Source: Cohaesibacteraceae bacterium
Lineage (GTDB): Bacteria; Pseudomonadota; Alphaproteobacteria; Rhizobiales; Cohaesibacteraceae
Direction: 5' to 3'
Assembly (NCBI GenBank): GCA_016764535.1
Contig: JAESRR010000195.1
Coordinates: 2,624-14,400, forward strand
DNA: 11,777 nt
Shown: positions 7,082 to 11,777 of the stretch, in pieces
How positions within the stretch are numbered: position 1 is the first letter of the stretch
Layout of the letters: each line of letters opens with the position of its first letter
Made by a program: the position numbers and the translations under genes
Notes under the pieces: model-generated
What the model saw: only the letters and a program-made list of their open reading frames with translations
Told to the model about the DNA's origin: nothing
The model's database searches: none

Positions 7082-7773
7082 ACGGCGAGGAACATATGAC
7101 GGACAGAGAGAGCGACGATGCGCTCGCTGCTGAATTCGTCCTCGGCGTTCTTGATGAGGCCGATCGACTGGCGTGTGAACAACGGATGCAGTCAGATGCC
7201 GGTTTCGCGAAGGCGATACAGCAATGGCAGATACAGTTTTCGGCCATGGATGATGGTTTTACGGATGAGGCTCCACCAGCCGGGTTAAAAGCTGGCCTTG
7301 ATCAACGTTTGTTCGGAAATCAAGCAAAGCAAAATGATGGTTTTTGGTCCCGATTGTGGTTCTGGCGCGGATTGTCCGGAGCAGCACTTGCAGGGTTTGT
7401 AGCGGTCGTTTTGCTATTGGTTTTGGAACCTGGATCAAATGCAAATAACGATATTTATATTGCGTCTCTTTCAAGTGAAGCAAGCGATGACAGTTTTATC
7501 GTGTTATTTGAGACAGGCAATGAATCGTTGCGAATTCAGCAGGTGTCAGGCGAAATAGCTTCTGATCGGGATTATGAATTGTGGCTCATTGTCGGGAATA
7601 ACCCGCCTTCTTCTCTTGGCTTGATAAATGGCCAGATCAACACATCCACAATGGAAAATCGTGATGTTGTAGAGGGTGTTACCCTCGCAGTTAGTCTTGA
7701 GCCAAAGGGCGGCTCGGTAACTGGCTTGCCGACAGGACCGGTCATCGCGGTTGGGATTGTTAAAAAAATATAG
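7078..7773 (+). CDS. Membrane anti-sigma factor, RskA (anti-sigma-K) family
   Basis: It probably holds the preceding sigma factor inactive at the inner membrane. The N-terminal cytoplasmic part has the SDDALAAEFVLGVLDEADR helix found in zinc-less anti-sigma domains; the HxxxCxxC zinc motif is missing. One transmembrane segment follows, near residues 98-118 (GAALAGFVAVVLLLVL). A periplasmic RskA domain (PF10099) comes last, with DYELWLIVGNNPPSSLGLI and the ending LPTGPVIAVGIVKK. Two starts are possible: ATG 7078, overlapping the sigma stop with AAGGAG at 7061-7066, and ATG 7096 with GAGG five bases upstream; the second gives 225 aa and also fits the family. Release probably needs proteolysis or a redox change, as described for RskA; the signal here is unknown. 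Confidence 0.9.
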   Translation: MNGEEHMTDRESDDALAAEFVLGVLDEADRLACEQRMQSDAGFAKAIQQWQIQFSAMDDGFTDEAPPAGLKAGLDQRLFGNQAKQNDGFWSRLWFWRGLSGAALAGFVAVVLLLVLEPGSNANNDIYIASLSSEASDDSFIVLFETGNESLRIQQVSGEIASDRDYELWLIVGNNPPSSLGLINGQINTSTMENRDVVEGVTLAVSLEPKGGSVTGLPTGPVIAVGIVKKI

Positions 7774-7779
7774 ATAATT

Positions 7780-7808
7780 TGAAACTTTTCTGAAGTCCGG
7801 GTCGTTCT
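7780..7808 (+). promoter_or_regulatory. ECF-type promoter candidate for the FAS1 gene
   Basis: TGAAAC at 7780-7785, a 17-base spacer and CGTTCT at 7803-7808 lie in the 79-bp gap after the anti-sigma stop, with the -10 ending 44 bases before the FAS1 ATG. The element and the following TTCCTTG match the - strand element at 6416-6444 almost exactly. It would give the FAS1 gene its own sigma-dependent transcript in addition to read-through from the sigma/anti-sigma genes. Confidence 0.7.
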
Positions 7809-7852
7809 TCCTTGTGACCTGCAGCAAGCGGGCAGCAAACAAGGAAAAGACA

Positions 7853-8410
7853 ATGTTCAAATTGATTGGTAAAATCGCCCTCACTGCAATGATTTCTGCT
7901 TCTGCAATATCCATGGCAAATGCCGGCAATCCCATAGTCGGGGGTGCTCCAATGTTTGAAACAAAAAACATCATTGAAAATGCGATAAATTCCAAAGATC
8001 ACACAACACTGGTTGCTGCGGTGAAAGCAGCTGGCCTTGTTGAAACACTGCAGGGCGAGGGGCCGTTTACTGTGTTTGCACCGGTTAATGCTGCATTCGC
8101 AGCCTTACCGGCAGGGACGGTCGAAACTTTGCTAAAACCTGAAAACAAGGATCAACTTGTTAAAATTTTGACCTGTCATGTTGTTGCTGCAAATGCGCTT
8201 TCCAGCGCCATTCAAAAAATGGTCGCTGATGATGGGGGAGCACATGTCATCAAAACAGTTGGCGGTTGTGAGTTTACTGCGATGTATCAGGACGGAGTGG
8301 TCTGGATCAAGGACGGTCAGGGCAATCTGGCTTCCGTCACTATTGCGGATGTCAAACAATCCAATGGTGTCATACACGTCATCGACAAGGTTCTTTTACC
8401 TGCTTCCTGA
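7853..8410 (+). CDS. Secreted fasciclin (FAS1) domain protein
   Basis: This 185-aa exported protein consists of one FAS1 domain, the fold of MPT70/MPT83 and other adhesion or envelope proteins. A Sec signal peptide covers residues 1-24, ending SMANA before GNP. The domain's first conserved box is FTVFAPVNAAFAALP (about 72-86) and the second is GVIHVIDKVLLP at the C-terminus. In the central YH motif region the sequence is LTCHVV, with Cys108 in place of the Tyr; with Cys139 (GGCEF) it could form a disulfide in the periplasm. ATG 7853 has AAGGA seven bases upstream; the longer frame from 7814 would disrupt the signal peptide. It follows the sigma/anti-sigma pair, has its own ECF-type promoter and ends before a strong terminator. 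Ligand or partner is unknown. Confidence 0.93.
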   Translation: MFKLIGKIALTAMISASAISMANAGNPIVGGAPMFETKNIIENAINSKDHTTLVAAVKAAGLVETLQGEGPFTVFAPVNAAFAALPAGTVETLLKPENKDQLVKILTCHVVAANALSSAIQKMVADDGGAHVIKTVGGCEFTAMYQDGVVWIKDGQGNLASVTIADVKQSNGVIHVIDKVLLPAS

Positions 8411-8433
8411 TAATTTCCGGTGGGCAAATAGGG

Positions 8434-8463
8434 GGGCGCTGCTATTGCGGCGTCCTTTTTTTT
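8434..8463 (+). terminator. Intrinsic terminator after the FAS1 gene
   Basis: GGGCGCTGC (8434-8442) pairs with GCGGCGTCC (8447-8455) through nine positions, two of them G-U wobbles. The stem closes a TATT loop and is followed directly by eight T residues. It lies 23 bases after the FAS1 stop, so it ends the sigma / anti-sigma / FAS1 transcript. Confidence 0.9.
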
Positions 8464-8470
8464 CGTTGTG

Positions 8471-8499
8471 TTGAAGGTGCTATCGTGGGGAAATATAGG
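8471..8499 (+). promoter_or_regulatory. Possible sigma70 promoter for the GST gene
   Basis: TTGAAG (8471-8476), a 17-base spacer and TATAGG (8494-8499) match four of six bases at each consensus hexamer. It lies just after the FAS1 terminator and about 125 bases before the GST start, giving a leader of roughly 115 bases. It is the best spaced pair I found in this gap, but the match is moderate. Confidence 0.35.
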
Positions 8500-8623
8500 G
8501 ATATCGTTCCATTTGTACTGGATTGGCTTGTTTGAAAGAGAAATACGTATAGGTTGGCGTTCCCTCCTAACTGCCTCATCAGGAATTGTAGTCCACGACT
8601 TCCTGAAACATCGGGATTAACCC

Positions 8624-9271
8624 ATGCGTGATTTGAAACTTTTTATTGCAAACAAGAAATATTCTTCCTGGTCTTTCAGGCCGTGGATCGCGATCAAGGT
8701 AAAAGAGTTGCCTGTAGAAGAAGTATTTTCCCGTTTTGATTTTGCTTCGGGAAATGTCCATTTTGCGGAATTTTCACCCAATAATCAGGTGCCCGTCCTT
8801 CATCATGGCGATTTGGTTGTTTGGGATTCCCTTGCGATATTGGAATATCTGGCTGAATTGTTTCCAGAAGCAGGGCTTTGGCCACAAGATCTGGCAGCAA
8901 GAGCAAAAGCACGTAGCATTGTGTCCGAAATGCATTCAGGTTTTTCGGCTTTACGGGCTGAATGTCCAATGAATATGAGCAGGCAGCCTGCATCAAAAAA
9001 TGTTTCCAAAGCGGTTATTGCAAATGTTGAACGCATTACTGAGATCTGGAAAGAATGCCTGAAACAAACAGGTGGCCCGTTTTTGTTTGGTGATTTCTCT
9101 ATCGCCGATGCGATGTTTGCCCCCGTCATAAATAGATTTGCGATCTACAAACTGGTTGATGATCCGGTAATTTCCAAATACACAAAAGTAATGACCGGGC
9201 TTGATGCCTGGAAAGAATGGGAAGCTGCCGGTAAAGCTGAAAGCTGGATTGTTGAGCAGGATGAGGACTAG
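8624..9271 (+). CDS. Glutathione S-transferase family protein
   Basis: This 215-aa cytoplasmic protein has the two-domain GST layout. The N-terminal thioredoxin-like domain (about 1-80) begins LKLFIANKKYSSWSFRPW, where a Ser near residues 14-17 may activate glutathione. NQVPVL carries the cis-proline and VVWDSLAILEYL contains the Glu/Asp-Ser glutathione-binding motif. The helical C-terminal domain has the N-capping box GDFSIADAMFAPV. ATG 8624 is required to keep the first beta strand, although only a weak GGGA is present upstream. It stands alone: a strong terminator precedes it and noncoding DNA follows. Substrate is unknown. It is not linked to the neighbouring sigma operon by any clear promoter element. 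Confidence 0.92.
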   Translation: MRDLKLFIANKKYSSWSFRPWIAIKVKELPVEEVFSRFDFASGNVHFAEFSPNNQVPVLHHGDLVVWDSLAILEYLAELFPEAGLWPQDLAARAKARSIVSEMHSGFSALRAECPMNMSRQPASKNVSKAVIANVERITEIWKECLKQTGGPFLFGDFSIADAMFAPVINRFAIYKLVDDPVISKYTKVMTGLDAWKEWEAAGKAESWIVEQDED

Positions 9272-9561
9272 CCCGATTGCAATTTAGGAGATGTGCCCGG
9301 TAAACAACCGAACCAGTCTCTTCACAATTGAAGTGCATGACAGTTTTTAGAAATTTTTTTGCCGGATAGGTTCAACCTATCGTTACATGAGATAAAATTT
9401 GGCGCAAAAAACCTGAATTATTTACGTGAAAGCGCTGTTATGGGCGTACCGATATTTGCTCAACAGGACAATATTGTAATAATTCATCCAAAAAGCCGCA
9501 AAGATCCGCCGTTTCAAACAGACATCTTGTAAACTGCATGGTGCTCTGGTTTCATAGGGTC
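9272..9561. other. Noncoding gap after the GST gene
   Basis: About 290 bases with no convincing gene. A weak hairpin with 5-bp arms (9320-9333) and T-rich runs at 9344-9360 may help end the GST transcript but do not form a clean terminator. A 17-bp palindrome is listed separately. Short frames here lack ribosome sites and family resemblance. Confidence 0.6.
9365..9381. repeat. 17-bp perfect palindrome, operator candidate
   Basis: GATAGGTT, a central C, then AACCTATC form perfectly matched 8-bp arms. No T-run follows on either strand, so it is unlikely to be a terminator; the odd centre and length suit a dimeric DNA-binding protein. It lies about 340 bases before the ugpB-like gene and 94 bases after the GST stop, so its target promoter is uncertain. 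Confidence 0.5.
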
Positions 9562-9590
9562 TGGACAATAGTCTGGTGGTAGAGGATAAT
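9562..9590 (+). promoter_or_regulatory. Sigma70 promoter upstream of the ugp-type operon
   Basis: TGGACA (9562-9567), a 17-base spacer and GATAAT (9585-9590) each match five of six consensus bases. The predicted start, near 9597, falls inside a 16-bp palindrome. The leader to the binding-protein ATG would be about 125 bases. A PhoB-type array begins just downstream, so a second, PhoB-dependent promoter may also exist. Confidence 0.6.
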
Positions 9591-9591
9591 T

Positions 9592-9607
9592 TTGCACAGC
9601 TGTGCAA
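9592..9607. promoter_or_regulatory. 16-bp perfect palindrome over the predicted start site, repressor operator candidate
   Basis: TTGCACAG joined directly to CTGTGCAA is fully self-complementary and begins one base after the GATAAT -10. This position would block transcription if a dimer bound it. The TTG...CAA ends resemble LacI-family operators of sugar genes, but the centre is AGCT in place of the usual CG. Its right half shares bases with the first unit of the Pho-type array, so part of the symmetry may be coincidental. Confidence 0.5.
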
Positions 9608-9639
9608 GATATGTCATCAAATTGTGACGTCTGTGTCAC
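9600..9639 (+). promoter_or_regulatory. PhoB-box-like array of four 11-bp direct repeats
   Basis: Seven-base units CTGTGCA (9600), ATGTCAT (9611), TTGTGAC (9622) and GTGTCAC (9633) are separated by exactly four bases each, so TGT(C/G)(A/C) recurs every 11 bp. This is the geometry of PhoB boxes (CTGTCAT-N4-CTGTCAC). The second unit matches six of seven bases and the others four or five. TATCTT at 9647-9652 could serve as a -10, though it is slightly close. The downstream gene resembles ugpB, a known Pho-regulon member in E. coli, which supports the call. Confidence 0.6.
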
Positions 9640-9722
9640 AGAACAGTATCTTTAGGCTGTTAGGCCTGTGTCCGAACCGTGCAAAGCGGGGATGCCAAGA
9701 GATACTCCAAGGGAGAGATCGA

Positions 9723-11033
9723 ATGAAGTTTCGTAATTATGCGCTGGGTGCAGCGTTTTTTGCTGCGGCAGGTCTGGTGGCTGGAAGTGCTACCGCTGCT
9801 GAAAAAATTGTATGGTGGCATGCCATGGGTGGCAAGCTGGGTGAAACAGTTAATACAATTTCCAAGGATTTTAATGCGTCGCAGAGCGACTATGTGCTGA
9901 CCCCCGTCTATAAAGGTGGTTATGAGGATACGATGACTGCCGCTATCGCAGCATTCCGTGCCGGTGAGCAACCAAACATTGTTCAAATTTTTGATGCAGG
10001 CGCTGCAACAATTATCAATGCCAAGGGTGCCATTGTTCCCGTGCAGGATTTATTGGAGGCAAATGGCGGCAACTTTGATATTAATGATTACATCTCTGGT
10101 GTACGTTATTTCTATGCCGATGAAGATGGCAAAATGATTGGCATGCCTTTCAACTCTTCAACGCCTCTTCTTTATTACAATAAGGAAGCTCTTGCCAAAG
10201 CCGGTGTTGATGCGCCCAAAACCTGGGAAGATTTTGAAGCTATTGCTCCAAAGTTGAAAGAAGCAGGTTATATCGGTCTTGCACAGTCTCATTCCCCATG
10301 GATTTTCTCTGAAAACTTCCATTCGCGCCATAACATCCAGCTTGCATCCAACAACAATGGGTATGGCGGGGCAAAAGGCACAACGATCAACTACAACAAT
10401 GATCATCTGAAAATGCACTGGAGTAAAGTTCTCGAGTGGAAGAAAAACGGCTGGTACGAATTTTATGGTCGCTCATGGGGTGACAACCAGAAAGCCTTTA
10501 CCGAGAAAAAAGTTGCCATGTGGCTCGGTTCATCCGGATCTTTTGGTGGTATGAAATCAGCCGGTATTGTTGATTTTGGAACAACCTATTTGCCGTATTG
10601 GAATTCTATCAACAAAGATGCTGGAAGTACGTTTATCGGCGGTGCAGCCCTTTTTGCAATGTCTGGTAAAACAGATGCAGAAAATATGGGTGTTGCAGAA
10701 TTCTTTAAGTTCCTCACAAAACCTGAAACTCAGTTCTTCTGGCATCGTCAAACCGGCTATGTGCCGATCACCGAAGCTGCGTACGAGCTGGCTAAATCCG
10801 AAGGTTATTACAAAGAGCAACCTGATGCGGAAATTGGCATCAAGCAGCTTAGCCTTCCAGGTGGTGAGTGGACGAAAGGCTACCGTCTTGGTTACTATGT
10901 TCAGATCCGCGAAGTAATGAACGCGCAATATGAAAAAATGTTCGCTGGTGATGTAACAGTCGACGCCGGCTTTAAGGTGATTGAAGAAGAGTCAAACAAA
11001 CTTCTCAAACGCTTTGCTAGAACCGTTAAATAA
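9723..11033 (+). CDS. ugpB: UgpB-like periplasmic substrate-binding protein (glycerol-3-phosphate / glycerophosphodiester ABC)
   Basis: This is the periplasmic binding protein of a glycerophosphate-type ABC importer, 436 aa. A Sec signal peptide covers about residues 1-25 (ending GSATAA), with mature start EKIVWWHAMGG. It aligns along its length with E. coli UgpB: WH(A/S)M, YKGGYED, FNSSTP, SSGSF, TGYVPIT and the C-terminal TKGYRLG...QIR are all kept, and these include most ligand-contact positions. At E. coli's paired tryptophans (GWQGW) this protein reads SHSPW, so His190 replaces the first and Trp193 keeps the second. GGGAG lies seven bases before ATG 9723; an in-frame upstream start at 9576 would bury the signal peptide. 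A UgpA-like permease follows. The upstream array suggests phosphate control. Confidence 0.9.
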   Translation: MKFRNYALGAAFFAAAGLVAGSATAAEKIVWWHAMGGKLGETVNTISKDFNASQSDYVLTPVYKGGYEDTMTAAIAAFRAGEQPNIVQIFDAGAATIINAKGAIVPVQDLLEANGGNFDINDYISGVRYFYADEDGKMIGMPFNSSTPLLYYNKEALAKAGVDAPKTWEDFEAIAPKLKEAGYIGLAQSHSPWIFSENFHSRHNIQLASNNNGYGGAKGTTINYNNDHLKMHWSKVLEWKKNGWYEFYGRSWGDNQKAFTEKKVAMWLGSSGSFGGMKSAGIVDFGTTYLPYWNSINKDAGSTFIGGAALFAMSGKTDAENMGVAEFFKFLTKPETQFFWHRQTGYVPITEAAYELAKSEGYYKEQPDAEIGIKQLSLPGGEWTKGYRLGYYVQIREVMNAQYEKMFAGDVTVDAGFKVIEEESNKLLKRFARTVK

Positions 11034-11043
11034 TTAAACGGTT
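11021..11043 (+). repeat. Inverted repeat across the ugpB stop codon
   Basis: AACCGTT (11021-11027) and AACGGTT (11037-11043) are perfect 7-bp inverted arms around a 9-base AT-rich loop that contains the TAA stop. Only short T runs follow, so it is not a full terminator. A hairpin here could stabilise the binding-protein mRNA or reduce read-through into the permease, as is common in ABC operons. Confidence 0.4.
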
Positions 11044-11105
11044 GATTTTGGACTTTTCGGGAGAGGGTGCCGGCAAGGTATCCTCTTCTGAATGTGGGGG
11101 GTCAA

Positions 11106-11777
11106 GTGAAGAAAGTTCAGTTCCGGCATCCATATGTGCCGTATATGTTGTTGTTCCCGCAACTGGCGATCGTTGGAATATTCTTTTTCTGGCCGGCCGC
11201 CCGGGCCGTTTATCAGTCCTTCCTTTTGGAAGATGCTTTTGGTCTTTCGAGCGAGTTTGTCTGGTTTTATAATTACGAAGAATCGGTTTTCTCTTCGGCT
11301 ACCTATCTTGATTCGTTCCTGTTTACGCTGGTGTTTTGTGCGATTGTTGCATTGCTTTCACTGGGTTTTGCACTTTTGCTGGCAGTGCAGGCTGACAATG
11401 TTGTGCGTGGCCAGTCGAGTTATAAGACGCTTCTGATGTGGGTATATGCGGTTGCGCCTCCCGTTGCCGGAGCGTTGTCCCTGTTTCTCTTTGATATTCA
11501 TATCGGACCGTTACCCAAATATTTTGCGTCTCTTGGCTGGACATTTGAGCCTGGTATATCGGGATTTGATGCTGTTTTCTGGGTTACGACGGCAGCTGTC
11601 TGGAAGCAAATATCGGTGAATTTTATATTTTTCCTTTCAGGGCTGCAGGGTATTTCCATGGCAGTCAGGGAAGCTGCGCTCATTGAATGCAAGAGCGGTT
11701 GGCGACGTTTTTGGACGATAACATTCCCACTGCTTGCGCCGACCAGTTTTTTCCTTCTGGTGATCAACATCACCTAT
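11106..11777 (+). CDS. ugpA: UgpA-like ABC transporter permease (5' part, runs off the window)
   Basis: Inner-membrane permease of the glycerophosphate-type importer; 224 codons are present and the frame is still open at the last base. The start VKKVQFRHPYVPYMLLFPQ resembles UgpA N-termini, followed by the first membrane helix (IVGIFFFWPAARAVYQS). YAVAPPVAGALSLFLFD and WKQISVNFIFFLSGLQ match E. coli UgpA closely. The coupling loop reads REAALIECKSGWRRFWTITFPLL: Glu-Ala-Ala is kept, but Cys-Lys-Ser precedes the Gly. GTG 11106 is chosen by alignment; a G-rich stretch at 11096-11101 is the only ribosome-site candidate, and in-frame GTGs at 11094 and 11067 are alternatives. The 72-base gap after ugpB holds an inverted repeat. 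ugpE and the ATPase would be expected next. Confidence 0.9.
   Translation, partial: MKKVQFRHPYVPYMLLFPQLAIVGIFFFWPAARAVYQSFLLEDAFGLSSEFVWFYNYEESVFSSATYLDSFLFTLVFCAIVALLSLGFALLLAVQADNVVRGQSSYKTLLMWVYAVAPPVAGALSLFLFDIHIGPLPKYFASLGWTFEPGISGFDAVFWVTTAAVWKQISVNFIFFLSGLQGISMAVREAALIECKSGWRRFWTITFPLLAPTSFFLLVINITY

Noticed and set aside
8041..8069. A further TGAAAC-N17-CGTTTA inside the FAS1 coding region
   Set aside because: It is intragenic with no start codon suitably downstream, and its -10 differs from the CGTTCT shared by the other two. Treated as chance, though it shows that partial matches occur.
8533..8563. TGAAAG...CGTTCC before the GST gene as a third ECF promoter
   Set aside because: The spacer is 19 bases where the two good elements have 17, and the -35 differs.
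8604..8632. TGAAAC-N17-CGTGAT over the GST start
   Set aside because: The -10 would lie after the ATG at 8624, so the transcript would lack the start codon and the first beta strand.
9422..9607. 61-codon - strand frame in the ugp upstream region
   Set aside because: It has no ribosome site or recognisable family, and it covers the predicted promoter and palindrome of the ugp operon.
9623..9640. CRP-like inverted site TGTGAC-N6-GTCACA
   Set aside because: The spacer between TGTGA and TCACA is eight bases where CRP sites have six, and the same bases are better explained by the 11-bp direct repeats of the Pho-type array.

Overview
The window looks like a stretch of chromosome from a moderately AT-rich alphaproteobacterium. 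The protein styles (short MalFG-type permeases, PF02685 glucokinase, an ECF sigma with a SigK/RskA-like anti-sigma, a UgpB homologue) and the dense, overlapping operons support this. Genus cannot be read from the sequence. There are no tRNA, rRNA, CRISPR or IS elements.

Left (1-3928, + strand): the end of a binding-protein-dependent sugar ABC operon. It holds the last codons of an upstream gene, two inner-membrane permeases, a MalK/UgpC-type ATPase and a glucokinase. Overlapping stop and start codons or a shared ribosome-binding region link them. The transporter probably brings in a glucose-yielding sugar, and the kinase phosphorylates the glucose in the cytoplasm. The operon converges on a DUF899 thioredoxin-like gene (3940-4647, - strand) that has a palindromic operator candidate over its promoter.

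Centre (4738-8463): a redox and stress block. On the - strand, a b561-type membrane cytochrome b overlaps a Tat-exported, probably lipid-anchored sulfite-oxidase-family molybdopterin protein. On the + strand, diverging from them, lie an ECF sigma factor, an RskA-like membrane anti-sigma factor and a secreted fasciclin (FAS1) protein closed by a strong intrinsic terminator. The cytochrome/molybdoenzyme operon and the FAS1 gene carry the same promoter-like element, TGAAAC-N17-CGTTCT, followed by a nearly identical initial transcribed sequence. I infer that the ECF sigma factor controls both, making one envelope-stress regulon of an electron-transfer pair plus a FAS1 protein. The layout recalls mycobacterial SigK-RskA-MPT70/MPT83, but with a molybdoenzyme arm added.

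Right (8624-11777, + strand): a stand-alone glutathione S-transferase-like gene, then about 450 bp of noncoding DNA rich in symmetric and repeated sites, then a ugp-type operon. That operon has a UgpB-like periplasmic binding protein and the start of UgpA, which runs off the window. Its upstream region has a sigma70 promoter, a 16-bp palindrome over the expected start site and four TGT(C/G)(A/C) units at exactly 11-bp steps, which is the geometry of PhoB boxes. The binding protein has His where E. coli UgpB has one of its two substrate-stacking tryptophans, so the ligand may be a glycerophosphodiester rather than glycerol-3-phosphate.
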